From positions 10,735 to 74,734 of the forward strand of contig CAZMZH010000017.1 in NCBI GenBank assembly GCA_964570665.1: DNA of 64,000 bases. Direction: 5' to 3'. The notes under the pieces were generated by a model. The model saw only the letters and a program-made list of their open reading frames with translations, did not search any database and was not told the DNA's origin. The position numbers and the translations under genes were made by a program. The DNA comes from JAJDAT01 sp964570665 (lineage in GTDB: Bacteria; Nitrospinota; Nitrospinia; Nitrospinales; JAJDAT01). This document shows positions 1 to 8,436 of the stretch, one piece after another; positions within the stretch are counted from its first letter, which is position 1; each line of letters begins with the position of its first letter.

Positions 1-731
1 CAAAGAATTGTGTATATGGTCGGATTAGTTTTGATTCCGGAGAAAAGTTTTTTAATATCGTTTCGTGCGATTCCGAAAACGCGTTAACTTTAGATGGATT
101 CCCAAAAAGTGGAAGATATGATTACATCATTCGATTAAACGAATTTGACTTAGGGGAACTTAAACTTTGCGCAAAAAGAAACGCCATTTTTGGATTTGAG
201 AATGGAGAGGCAAAACTAAACGAGAATTCTATAAATATAACCAATGAATATGTTTCGGTTTGCGATGCTGAAGGTATTAAAACAAGGAACTTCTCTAGAA
301 TAGTCTCTGCATCTGTAATTGAAACCCTAAATTCACAAAATATTTATTATTGGCTAGTTTTTTATCCTTTCACTAAACATTACGAAAATGTTGAAGTAAA
401 AGTTTTTAATCGAGATGAAAGTTTTTGGAGGAAAATAGCGCGGAATAGAGCGGGGTATTGGGAATTTAACGACTCAGTAGTCGCAACCTCAGAAACTTGG
501 GTCTTGGCTTCTACAAACGATTTTTTGAACGTAGTTTCAGAAGCGATATCTTCACAAAAAGCAAATAGAATGTCTGGAAATGATTTAACTTCATTAAATC
601 ATTTAGAGTGGGAATTAATTAATAATTTATCATGTGAAGTAGAGTGTATTGCTAGAGGGGTCACATTGCATTCTGGAGATTTTAAAAGCAGCCCATCCGT
701 ATCTCAATTTTGCTTAAATTTTGAAAATTAA
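1..731 (+). pseudogene. Orphan tail-fibre paralogue, 5' end outside window, C-terminus truncated
   Basis: The reading frame is open from base 3 to the TAA at 729-731, about 242 residues. It matches the middle and C-terminal scaffold of the five fibre genes at 28901-42829: a 'GRISFDSG' motif, 'YDYIIRLNEF', 'EYVSVCDAE', 'NSQNIYYWL', 'FWRKIARN' and 'SVSQFCLN' all have counterparts there. It lacks the roughly 95-residue C-terminal end found in the five full copies, which continue after this motif with a DSERG-like segment and finish in 'HSWGLQ'. Between the two scaffold parts it has only about 40 residues, so no exchanged domain. It is on the opposite strand and 28 kb from the array. Truncated relic is the likely reading; a short functional variant cannot be excluded. 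Confidence 0.75.
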
Positions 732-757
732 GGAAAAGAATTTAAAGGTCTTTCCTT
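730..757. terminator. Convergent terminator hairpin
   Basis: AAGGAAA at 730-736 pairs with TTTCCTT at 751-757 between the ends of two convergent genes. It overlaps the stop codon of the receiver gene. The U-tracts are modest, so efficiency is uncertain. Confidence 0.4.
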
Positions 758-1148
758 AGCTGTTTTCCTGAATAATTTTTTGAATAGCGGGAATGACTTC
801 TTTAATACTAAGAGGTTTGCTGATAAAACCGTTCATACCTGCATCAAAGCATTTTTGTTGATCGCTTCTATCTTCGTTGGCGGTCATGGCTATTATGGGG
901 GTTGTTTTTTTTGAACCTTCCTTTTCTAAACGGCGGATTTCGCGAGTCGCTTCCAATCCATCCATTTCAGGCATCTGCATATCCATTAAAATCGCGTCGA
1001 ACTGATCTTTTTGGAATTGCTCAACAGCCAATTTTCCATCTTCTACAGCGATAACGTTATGACCTTTGCGAGTGAATAGTTTGGTTGCAAGAGTAAGATT
1101 CAAGGGAGTGTCGTCGACTATTAATAATTTTAGATTATCTAGATCCAT
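756..1148 (-). CDS. Stand-alone response-regulator receiver domain protein
   Basis: A 130-residue CheY-like receiver with no output domain. The acidic pocket is D12/D13, the phospho-acceptor is D56 in 'LMDMQMPEMDG', and the switch residues are T89 ('AMTA') and K111 ('SKPLS'). The MQMPEMDG signature is the type usually found in receiver domains of hybrid histidine kinases, so it probably acts in a phosphorelay, accepting a phosphoryl group from a kinase outside this window. It is transcribed alone and is convergent with the orphan fibre relic. No neighbour suggests its target. Confidence 0.9.
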   Translation of the reverse strand: MDLDNLKLLIVDDTPLNLTLATKLFTRKGHNVIAVEDGKLAVEQFQKDQFDAILMDMQMPEMDGLEATREIRRLEKEGSKKTTPIIAMTANEDRSDQQKCFDAGMNGFISKPLSIKEVIPAIQKIIQENS

Positions 1149-1317
1149 AGCAATAATTTAGCAATTTAAAATTTATAACGCTTATTTATGTTGAAACCTA
1201 CTGATTTATTATCGTTATCCGCTTAATGTTAACATGGGTTTAGGGGAAGTTGTTTGAAAAAATAGATCCTTCGAAATAAGAAATTGTATATTAAAAACGG
1301 AGATAAATAAATTAAGT

Positions 1318-2214
1318 TTAGAATGATTTCCAAGCGCCAATAATCCTACCTACCACCGGATCGGGATATTCTTTAAGGTTTACAATTTGAATTTGCGCGG
1401 AAGGATTTAGCGGGCGTAAGATTAAGAAGCTTTTTCCCAGCTCCACATACTTTGCGGTCAAGCCGTTTTCGTGAAAAATGGCGTACATTTGATTTTTTTC
1501 AATAGTTTTATCATTCCGATCAATGATTACAATATCCCCTGAATGTAAAGTGGGTTCCATTGAATCCCCTTCCACGCGGCTAGCTACCAGATTATTCCGT
1601 CGTCGCGTTGCTCGAATATGCAGCAACACATAATCCTCTATATTTTCATGTTGAATAATGGGTTGCCCCGCCGCAATGGCAGAATCGGTTAGCGGAATCG
1701 AAACGTAATCCTCTTCGTTAATGGAAGGTCCATTTTTGTCCGAAGAACTATTATATATTTTTAATTGAGGCGGAGCATGTCCCAATCCTGCTTTTTCATC
1801 GGTCAATAATCTTTGAATGGGAATTTCGAGAACATCGCTAATTTTATTCAAAAGCTCCATAGAAAACGACCAAATCCCTTTTTCGTAAAATTCTAACGAA
1901 AGTTCAGGAATGCCAATTCCTTGAGCGAGTTTTTGGAGAGAAAACCCCCTTTGCTCTCTTGCCTTATGAATTTTTTTTCCGATTTTTCTATTCCATTGCG
2001 AAGCGGATTTTTTTCCGGTTAGAAGCCAATCAAAATCCGTATGAAAATAATTAGAGATAGTTAACAGTATTTCTGGAGAAGGTACCGTTCTCCGTTGTTT
2101 CCATTTTTTAAGCGTGTCGTAATTTAGATTGGCAGCTTGAGAAAAAGAACGCAAAGAGTCTCCGTCCAGCAGTTTTGAGAACCGATCGTAAATTTCTTCA
2201 CCTTTAAGTTTCAT
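1318..2214 (-). CDS. Phage-type repressor: two XRE HTH domains plus S24 self-cleaving peptidase
   Basis: 298 residues. Residues about 8-66 are a CI-like HTH ('YDTLKKWKQRRTVP'), residues about 75-138 a second XRE HTH, and residues about 165-298 a LexA/CI S24 domain. The catalytic pair is visible: S218 in 'EGDSMEPT' and K255 in 'LTAKYVE'; the expected Ala-Gly cleavage bond is A182-G183 in 'IAAGQP'. By family knowledge it would bind DNA as a dimer and cleave itself when RecA is activated by DNA damage. It is divergent from the 2590-3392 operon, and two matching palindromes lie in the interval. Two HTH domains in tandem is less usual than the single one of CI or LexA. PrtR of Pseudomonas pyocins is a functional analogue to consider, but no homology can be asserted here. 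Confidence 0.88.
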   Translation of the reverse strand: MKLKGEEIYDRFSKLLDGDSLRSFSQAANLNYDTLKKWKQRRTVPSPEILLTISNYFHTDFDWLLTGKKSASQWNRKIGKKIHKAREQRGFSLQKLAQGIGIPELSLEFYEKGIWSFSMELLNKISDVLEIPIQRLLTDEKAGLGHAPPQLKIYNSSSDKNGPSINEEDYVSIPLTDSAIAAGQPIIQHENIEDYVLLHIRATRRRNNLVASRVEGDSMEPTLHSGDIVIIDRNDKTIEKNQMYAIFHENGLTAKYVELGKSFLILRPLNPSAQIQIVNLKEYPDPVVGRIIGAWKSF

Positions 2215-2234
2215 AAATACGACTCAAAAAATTC

Positions 2235-2263
2235 TTGACAAAAGGGGACAGTTGTCCCATATT
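2235..2263 (+). promoter_or_regulatory. Rightward promoter with operator between -35 and -10
   Basis: TTGACA at 2235-2240 is a perfect -35. A 17-bp spacer leads to CATATT at 2258-2263 as a weak -10. The spacer contains the palindrome at 2245-2258, so a bound repressor would block RNA polymerase. This would be the early promoter for the genes to the right. Confidence 0.55.
2245..2258. promoter_or_regulatory. Operator 1 (14-bp palindrome)
   Basis: GGGACA-GT-TGTCCC, perfect 6-bp arms with a 2-bp centre. It lies between the divergent repressor gene and the rightward operon. It is the natural candidate binding site for the S24 repressor next to it. Confidence 0.6.
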
Positions 2264-2274
2264 TAATTTATGCA

Positions 2275-2288
2275 GGGACATATGTACC
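2275..2288. promoter_or_regulatory. Operator 2 (14-bp near-palindrome)
   Basis: GGGACA-TA-TGTACC, the same site as operator 1 with one mismatch. Its centre is exactly 30 bp from that of operator 1, about three helical turns, which would allow cooperative binding. It lies near the expected start of the rightward transcript. Confidence 0.55.
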
Positions 2289-2450
2289 TAAATAATGGCA
2301 AAAAATAGGGTCACCAAAAAATATTTTGGTTAATTCTAAAAATAAATCCCATCGCTTTTTTGATTTTGGGGCGCCAAATGCAAGCTCTGCAGAATGACGC
2401 AAGTATCTTTAAAGATTATACCATCAATTGCTTTAATTAAAAGGAGCTTT

Positions 2451-2519
2451 ATGAAGGTAGTTAAAATTTTAACGCCAATTATAGGAAAGTCGTTAAGGGG
2501 GCTTTGTATTCCTATTTGA
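2451..2519 (+). CDS. Possible 22-aa leader peptide
   Basis: A 22-codon ORF with a good Shine-Dalgarno (AAAGGAG, four bases before the ATG) lies downstream of the rightward promoter. A terminator hairpin begins 19 bases after its stop codon. The peptide begins MKVVKILTP and is rich in isoleucine. It may be a leader peptide in an attenuation arrangement, a small phage protein, or chance. The remainder of 2290-2589 contains nothing else I can recognise. Confidence 0.3.
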   Translation: MKVVKILTPIIGKSLRGLCIPI

Positions 2520-2537
2520 TTTAACTTTTTTAGGAAG

Positions 2538-2562
2538 GGTAGAAAGTTTTCTACCTGTTTTT
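2538..2562 (+). terminator. Intrinsic terminator / attenuator
   Basis: GGTAGAA at 2538-2544, a 4-base loop and TTCTACC at 2549-2555 are followed by TGTTTTTC. It lies between the rightward promoter and the first clear gene of the operon, so full expression would need readthrough. Confidence 0.55.
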
Positions 2563-2589
2563 CAAAAATTGTAGCGGGTGTAGCGACAG

Positions 2590-3051
2590 ATGAAAATATT
2601 GAAAATAAGGAGAGACACTTCCGCAATTAGTCGGATGCAGGTTTGCGGATTGCCTCAAGAAAATGGACAAAAAAGCAAAAAAATTAGGGGTTGTGGGGCT
2701 CGAGGAATGGTTCCTTCCGTGGCCGGTTGGAAATGTCTTTATTGTGGATTTTTTCGCTATTATCCTCATGTTGACGAAGACCGATTATGGTCGCATTTTA
2801 AGTGGGCTCGGGAATATTGGAAGGCTTATTATTTTAATGGCAATTATTTTATTAATGGTTGTCCCGTACCTGTAGGCGAAGATCCCATCCCACCCTATTT
2901 ATATAATGATTTGGTAGAGGCTAAAATCCCTGTTTGGTTTCGGGCATTCGTTAATTTGGATGAAGACGATTTTGATCAGTATTTGAATTTATATAAACGT
3001 AGTAGTTATTTTGTGGGTTTGGAAAAGGAAAATCAGGAGAAAAGCCAGTGA
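2590..3051 (+). CDS. Uncharacterised small protein with a CxxC pair, phage control operon
   Basis: Up to 153 residues; the start is uncertain (ATG at 2590, or ATG at 2635 after an AAGGAGAG located rather far upstream). The protein is rich in Trp, Tyr and acidic residues. It contains 'WKCLYCGF', which resembles half of a zinc ribbon; further cysteines lie earlier ('VCGLP', 'RGCGARG'), so a four-cysteine zinc site is possible. I do not recognise the family. Its stop overlaps the GTG start of the following gene by four bases (GTGA), indicating translational coupling. Position downstream of a repressor-controlled promoter suggests a role in an element's control module. Confidence 0.6.
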   Translation: MKILKIRRDTSAISRMQVCGLPQENGQKSKKIRGCGARGMVPSVAGWKCLYCGFFRYYPHVDEDRLWSHFKWAREYWKAYYFNGNYFINGCPVPVGEDPIPPYLYNDLVEAKIPVWFRAFVNLDEDDFDQYLNLYKRSSYFVGLEKENQEKSQ

Positions 3052-3392
3052 AAAAAAAGGATTTAGATAATTGGAGTGAAGATGTTGAGAACTTGGATAA
3101 TAGATTGCAATTTTTCCAGATCGAACATTTGGACATAATGAATCAGGCGCGATTGGCTCAATTTAATCCTGAAAGAGCAAATAAACAGAGTTGTTACCAG
3201 TATTTAAAAAAATCACCCGTTAATTTAGAAGAAGCAATGTTAACAGATAAACAAATGATTGCTATAAGCTTAGTCTTTTATGGAAATATTCCAAAATCCA
3301 GAGCCGCACGAGTTATGAAAATTACGCATCAATCTCTCAACGATCATATTAATGGAGCCTTAAAAAAAATTGAAAGAAGTTTGTCTTCTTAA
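3048..3392 (+). CDS. Small sigma-region-4-like / HTH protein
   Basis: 114 residues from a GTG start. The C-terminal half has the shape of a sigma factor region 4 or similar HTH: 'LTDKQMIAISLVFYGNIPKSRAARVMKITHQSLNDH', where an amphipathic helix is followed by a turn and a recognition helix. The first 60 residues are charged and unassigned. It is translationally coupled to the preceding gene and lies under a probable repressor-controlled promoter, so it could be a positive regulator released on induction, as PrtN is released from PrtR in pyocin systems. That analogy is inference. No target site has been identified. Confidence 0.6.
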   Translation: MKKKDLDNWSEDVENLDNRLQFFQIEHLDIMNQARLAQFNPERANKQSCYQYLKKSPVNLEEAMLTDKQMIAISLVFYGNIPKSRAARVMKITHQSLNDHINGALKKIERSLSS

Positions 3393-3401
3393 GTTGCTTG
3401 T

Positions 3402-4910
3402 TTAACCCGGAAAATTATAGGGAGGTAGAGTGTTGCGATTTTTTAGATTTTTTTTTGCGAACTCGGAAATAACAGTTTTGTTGCGCGCATTTTGTTTTAA
3501 ATAAACTACGCAAATGATGTCTTGATAAACTTTTTTCCATTTTGGTAAATCTTTGAAACCTCTATCGCCAGATTGTTTAGTCTTCAGAATTACTACATCG
3601 GATTTTTTCAAAATTTCATTCCATTTTTCTTTTCTCTCCCAAAAATCCCATGCCTGGTTAATGATGACCTCAGGATAAACTGTACGGAATCTGCCATCGA
3701 TAGCTACTTTTGATTTAGGTCTTTTCCAAATTAGATATTCTCCCCAATCAAAAGGAGCAACGATGTTGCCATTGATACTGTTGTCTTCCAAAAATTGGGC
3801 TAAGTAAGTGGGGTAAACAGTTGGTTCAACAACTATTTGGAAATTACTTTTATAGTAAGAATGAATCGTAAATACGGCTTGGAAGGCAATAAATAAGGCT
3901 ATGGCGGTTTGTGTTATTTTTTTGAATGAGGCGGAAAAAGTTTCAAGGGTTTCTTTGATAAAAAGAGTTTCAGCCTTTGTCGCTATATAGTCGGTTAAAT
4001 ACGGTGCTGCTATTATTGCGGCCAAAACGGTATGTCTTTGGTTTTTAAATGCGAATATTATAGAAATCGTTATAATTCCCACTTCCCATAATTGTTTTTT
4101 TTTATTTCCGAGTAACGTTATAAAAAATACAAATGTTAAAAATTTAAATGGTAAATGGCTTGAATTTAAAAAGGGAATAGGCCCCCATTCATTTATTTTT
4201 CTTGGCAGGGTTAACGATTCGATAAAAAATGCCCACAAATCCGTTCCGTAGGGATTTATTAATACAGTAAGGCAAGATCCTGCAAATACAATGATCAATG
4301 GTTTCCAAATATGAAGATTGCTTCGCTTGGCTTGAAGCCAGTGAATTATGGCAACCATTCCCAAAATTCCCAAACCCGCAACTACCCCTCCATGGCAATT
4401 GACCCATAAAAGAAAAATCACCGGAATTAAAAAGATCTTTCTATTATTTTTTTCAGAAAATCTCCTTAGAGAAAAAATTAAAATAGCCGCAAATAAAAAA
4501 GTCATGAGTTGCGGCCGAACCATAAAACCCAAACTCATGACAGGTATAAATATTATGGAAGCTATTGCGAATGAGTAGGGGGTATTTCGGTAAGACCCTG
4601 ACTGGCTTAATAAATAAATTATGATCCAACCTAGAATCATTTTAAATGTAAGCAATCCTCCCGACCCCAGGTTATCGTATATTAGGTAAAATAGAACTTC
4701 TGTTAACCATTCATGATTAATCCATCCCTCTCCATAAGCCGTAAAAGAATAAGAATCTGTTTTTGGGATTGAAGCAGAATCCCAGATTTCCTTCCCGAAT
4801 AGGATATGACCCCATAGGTCTGGGTCCGCTGTTAAAAAGGAAAATTCTTTGAAAGCTAAGATGTAAATAAAACAGAAGGCTAATATTTTTGAAAAGGATT
4901 GATTTTTCAT
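3402..4910 (-). CDS. Polytopic GT-C-like membrane protein
   Basis: 502 residues with about ten hydrophobic segments and a C-terminal soluble part of about 130 residues. The N-terminal loop 'TADPDLWGHILFGKEIW...IPKTDSYSF...WINHEWLTEVLFY' is the signature of a large family of bacterial membrane proteins related to GT-C glycosyltransferases, with acidic residues after the first membrane helix. Such proteins are predicted to use polyprenyl-phosphate-linked sugars, but most are uncharacterised. The C-terminal segment contains 'GEYLIWKRPKSKVAIDGRF', also typical of the family. A second GT-C-like gene lies upstream on the same strand, 190 bp away. Confidence 0.75.
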   Translation of the reverse strand: MKNQSFSKILAFCFIYILAFKEFSFLTADPDLWGHILFGKEIWDSASIPKTDSYSFTAYGEGWINHEWLTEVLFYLIYDNLGSGGLLTFKMILGWIIIYLLSQSGSYRNTPYSFAIASIIFIPVMSLGFMVRPQLMTFLFAAILIFSLRRFSEKNNRKIFLIPVIFLLWVNCHGGVVAGLGILGMVAIIHWLQAKRSNLHIWKPLIIVFAGSCLTVLINPYGTDLWAFFIESLTLPRKINEWGPIPFLNSSHLPFKFLTFVFFITLLGNKKKQLWEVGIITISIIFAFKNQRHTVLAAIIAAPYLTDYIATKAETLFIKETLETFSASFKKITQTAIALFIAFQAVFTIHSYYKSNFQIVVEPTVYPTYLAQFLEDNSINGNIVAPFDWGEYLIWKRPKSKVAIDGRFRTVYPEVIINQAWDFWERKEKWNEILKKSDVVILKTKQSGDRGFKDLPKWKKVYQDIICVVYLKQNARNKTVISEFAKKNLKNRNTLPPYNFPG

Positions 4911-5100
4911 GATTATGTAAATCCTAACCAGCTGCTAAGAATAAATTTTCATGGTATATAGTTTTCGAGAATAATAATTGGGATGTAAGTATTATTTTTA
5001 TCCTTGATTAAAAGATTAGAAAAATCTCTAAATTATTTCTTAAGATTCTTTCTTTGCCTCTGGCGGCATAAATCGATTTTGAATTGGAATTTTTGTGGAT

Positions 5101-7245
5101 TCAGTTGGCTTTAGTAAGGTTTAAATAATTAATTTGTTTGGAACTGCAACATCTAGAATTTGAGTGCCGCCAATCAATACTCCACATTAATTTTATATCC
5201 AATTCACCCTTAATTAACGCTTGATCAGGTAACTGCATCTCTTTTGACCAAAATAGATTTGAGCTACCTAAAGTATTCAATATGGTTTTTTGTGGAAAAA
5301 TTTCATATTCACGATACTGGGATTTTGAATTTGGTTTAATAAGAACTTGAAGGTTGCTCAATTTAAAATTAGGAGTTCCCCAAAAATAATATTTTTCTAT
5401 ATCCCCATTTAACAAATAGCCATTTTTTTGTTTTTCAAGTTTTAATTTAAATCTGAAGGGAACTTGTGTGCTTTCGTTTCCAATAATATAATTTCCAGAA
5501 AAAATATTTAATTGGTTGTCGGAGTTATAAACTTCGTTTTTTGAAATTGTTAATAATTCAACGACATTTAGAGGGTTTCTGGTTAATTTGGAAGCGTCTT
5601 TCAAAATGGATCGAAGCTTAGGATTTACAACAAAAGGATTATCGATATTTCTATAGCAAGATTGGTTTTTCAGTGGGGTATATTTATAAACCCTAAACGA
5701 TATAGATTTTGTATCTTCTGGAAAAGATAAAACCTGATATCCAATGATCTTTTTCCCCGGGTCATGCAACAGAAAAAGGTTTTTATTATATTCCAGATGT
5801 TTTGGGGAGTTTATTTTATGAATGAAAAAGCAAATTTTGTTTTTTTTGTTTACCTTCAAAATTAAGTTTTGTTTGTTGGAAGCGCTTGCCAATTGAAGGA
5901 TTTTTTTAGATTCGGGATTAAAGCCTTGTATATATACTTTTTCGATAAAGTTTTGAGAGGACAAATTGGTTTTTTTCATCAAAAAAGCGGAAAGGGATTT
6001 AATAGTCTTATAGCGATCTAACTTAAACCTTTCGCGAGAAAAACTATATGCATTTTTAGCCGAATAAAACGCCAAGAATGTAAAGGTTAGCAAGGTTAAT
6101 CCGATTGCGGAGAGATATATAGTTTTTATTTTAATAGAAGTAAGTTTTTCCGATATAACAGAAAAGAATAAACCCATGAGAATTGATTGAGGTATCACAA
6201 ATATATACTCATACCAATAATGCCCTATAAAAGGACCATAAATATCATATGAAAGCGCCGGAAAATAAAACATACATAAAACTATAATTTCTTTTTGTCG
6301 ATTTTTTAGGGCATTTTGGATGCCCGTAGAAAAAGTATGAAAGATTAAAAAATAAAGCGCGGTTGATAATAATAACCGGTAAAAAAGATTCCAGTTTTTT
6401 GGAAAATTAATTTCTTGAGAAAGACGCCCTCTTGAATTGGCAATTCTTGCTATTGTTCGCTGGACAGCAATGGTTTTGATTGTCTCAGAGATCGATAAAA
6501 AATTAGGAACGTCATTGGATTGAATGCCATGAACATTGGTTGGAATAAAGGTTTCTTTTTTATAGATCGCATAAGGGATCAAACTAATTCCAATTATTAT
6601 CAATCCCGCAATAATATTTTTTATTGGAATCCGAATTTTAAAAAGAAGCACCAGTACTATGGGGACTATGCAAAGAGTAATTATTGAATAATGGAATTGG
6701 ATAGCTAAGACTAGTACCAGAATTAAAAAAATAAAAGACCAATTACTTTTATTTAAGATATATTCGAATAATAGCCAAACATATATAGCTACAAATGGAA
6801 ATATATAAGCGGGATTAATGGGAAAAAGCACCGCTTCAATGTGATGAAAATTAATCGAAATTAAGGCCGTTGTTATGGACGCTGTTAAAATGTTTAGGTA
6901 TTTTTTAATCGCAGAAAATAAAATAATTATTGAGGCAACGTTAAAAAATAAATTAAAAATAAAAATGGATTCGTAAGACTTATTAAAGAGTAAAGGAATG
7001 GCGTTGAAGAAATACATAAACGGTCCAGGGAGCCTCCCACCATTTCCTAACTCCGAGCCAGCAAGAGGCAAATAATCGCCGTCAATTATGCTAAATGACC
7101 TGTCAAAATCTCTTACCACCCATTGGTTTACTGTTGTAGAAAATAAAGCTTCTAGCCTAAGGAATAAACCCGCGATAAAAACTATCCCTAACAAAAGATA
7201 AATAAATTGTTTTGCGCCAATGTTTTTCTTAAATTGAGAAGGCAT
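5101..7245 (-). CDS. GT39-like integral membrane glycosyltransferase
   Basis: 714 residues. The N-terminal 430 residues hold about ten membrane segments; the last 280 residues are a soluble domain rich in Asn, Lys and Tyr. The first periplasmic loop has 'RDFDRSFSIIDGDYLPLAGSE' and 'GRLPGPF', a layout like the acidic loop and GR.PGP motif of dolichyl/undecaprenyl-phosphate mannosyltransferase (PMT, GT39) relatives. It would transfer a sugar from a lipid carrier to an acceptor at the outer face of the inner membrane; the acceptor is not evident. Base composition is more AT-rich than in the neighbouring chromosomal genes. Confidence 0.65.
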   Translation of the reverse strand: MPSQFKKNIGAKQFIYLLLGIVFIAGLFLRLEALFSTTVNQWVVRDFDRSFSIIDGDYLPLAGSELGNGGRLPGPFMYFFNAIPLLFNKSYESIFIFNLFFNVASIIILFSAIKKYLNILTASITTALISINFHHIEAVLFPINPAYIFPFVAIYVWLLFEYILNKSNWSFIFLILVLVLAIQFHYSIITLCIVPIVLVLLFKIRIPIKNIIAGLIIIGISLIPYAIYKKETFIPTNVHGIQSNDVPNFLSISETIKTIAVQRTIARIANSRGRLSQEINFPKNWNLFYRLLLSTALYFLIFHTFSTGIQNALKNRQKEIIVLCMFYFPALSYDIYGPFIGHYWYEYIFVIPQSILMGLFFSVISEKLTSIKIKTIYLSAIGLTLLTFTFLAFYSAKNAYSFSRERFKLDRYKTIKSLSAFLMKKTNLSSQNFIEKVYIQGFNPESKKILQLASASNKQNLILKVNKKNKICFFIHKINSPKHLEYNKNLFLLHDPGKKIIGYQVLSFPEDTKSISFRVYKYTPLKNQSCYRNIDNPFVVNPKLRSILKDASKLTRNPLNVVELLTISKNEVYNSDNQLNIFSGNYIIGNESTQVPFRFKLKLEKQKNGYLLNGDIEKYYFWGTPNFKLSNLQVLIKPNSKSQYREYEIFPQKTILNTLGSSNLFWSKEMQLPDQALIKGELDIKLMWSIDWRHSNSRCCSSKQINYLNLTKAN

Positions 7246-7589
7246 AATTTAAATTTTTTTAAAAAAATGTCGTAGGTTCGACTCGTAAGTGAAATGGTGA
7301 AATAAGTATTTTAAGGTTAAGTGGTTTTTATTGCGATAATTGGATTAGCCTTTGAGGCGTTTCAATTTCATTGAAGGTCATAGGCGTGATCAAATCTTTT
7401 AGAGCTGGCTGGACTTTTTTATGTTTTCGATTTGACGATTAAAGAATGCAAAAGATATTATCTCAGTTTTTATTTTAAAAAGAGTGGCTAAATGGCATTT
7501 ACTATTTGATTTCATTTTATTTTACGGGCATTCTTAAATTTGAAAACTTTGTTATGATATATTAGCAAAAATTGTTTCGAGGATATGTT
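7246..7589. other. Intergenic region before etfB
   Basis: 344 bases between divergent genes. It is AT-rich. A TATGAT-like element about 35 bases before the etfB start could be a -10 box, but no convincing -35 accompanies it. No ORF with a ribosome binding site was found. Confidence 0.4.
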
Positions 7590-8366
7590 TTGAAAATCGT
7601 CGTTTGCGTTAAACAAGTATTAGACACCGCCGCCAAGATAAATATCCAAGGTGGAAAAGTAGATCCATCTGGTATTCCAAGAATCATCAATCCTTATGAC
7701 GAGTTTGCGATTGAAGAGGCGATAAGGATAAAAGAAAAAATAGAGGGGGTTGAAATAACAGTTGTTTCTTTGGGGCCCGAAACTTCTAAGGAAGTCCTTC
7801 GTTCTGCATTAGCTATGGGCGCCGATAACGCGATTCATTTACTCGATTCTGAGTTTGAAAAGCTTGATAATTTAGGAGTGGCGCGGGCTTTAGCCTTAGC
7901 CATAAAATCTATTTCTTTTGATTTGATTTTATGCGGTCGCCAAGCTGTCGACGACGATATGGGGCAAATTGGAGGAGCTCTAGCGACCATTCTTGGTTTG
8001 CCATTGGCCACGGTGGTGACGAAATTAGATTTTTCAGATGATGGCTCAAAAGCAATCGCTACCCGGCAAATTGAAGGCGGTTCCGAGACGTTTGAATTAG
8101 CGTTGCCGGCTTTGCTGACTTGTCAAAAGGGATTGAACGAGCCTCGGTTACCTTCTTTAAAGGGTATTATGAAGGCCAAGAAAAAAGAGGTTAAGATAAT
8201 AGATTCTTCGGCCTTAGAATGGGATGAATTTCCTAAACCACGGGTGTTACAAGGCGACGCTTCTTTACCGCTTAAAAGATCTGGGGGTTCCATTTTAGAA
8301 GGATCTCCCTCCGAAAAGGTTGCCAAACTGGTCCAATTATTAAGAGACGAAGCTAAAGTTGTTTGA
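7590..8366 (+). CDS. etfB: Electron transfer flavoprotein beta subunit
   Basis: 258 residues from TTG at 7590, which gives the canonical EtfB N-terminus 'MKIVVCVKQVLDT' and has CGAGGA about 6 bases upstream; an extension to 7572 adds a non-family sequence. Diagnostic blocks are 'INPYDEFAIEEA', 'LAMGADNAIHL', 'ILCGRQAVDDDMGQIG' (AMP/FAD region) and 'LPALLTCQKGLNEPR', the last being the EtfB signature. With EtfA it carries electrons from acyl-CoA and similar dehydrogenases to ETF:quinone oxidoreductase. The usual etfA partner does not follow; instead there is a small membrane protein and then an opposed gene. Confidence 0.95.
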   Translation: MKIVVCVKQVLDTAAKINIQGGKVDPSGIPRIINPYDEFAIEEAIRIKEKIEGVEITVVSLGPETSKEVLRSALAMGADNAIHLLDSEFEKLDNLGVARALALAIKSISFDLILCGRQAVDDDMGQIGGALATILGLPLATVVTKLDFSDDGSKAIATRQIEGGSETFELALPALLTCQKGLNEPRLPSLKGIMKAKKKEVKIIDSSALEWDEFPKPRVLQGDASLPLKRSGGSILEGSPSEKVAKLVQLLRDEAKVV

Positions 8367-8436
8367 TAGAACCTATTGCAGTATTCTATTAGGTATTTAG
8401 TGAACTAAATAAGAATTTGAACTGAATGAAAAGGTT

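Noticed and set aside
2336..2626. 96-aa minus-strand ORF in the control region
   Set aside because: TTG start without a ribosome binding site, unremarkable composition, and overlap with the start of the plus-strand operon.
2663..2875. 70-aa ORF with a hydrophobic end, overlapping the CxxC protein
   Set aside because: It lies wholly within the 2590-3051 gene in another frame; the latter has coherent composition and is coupled to the next gene.
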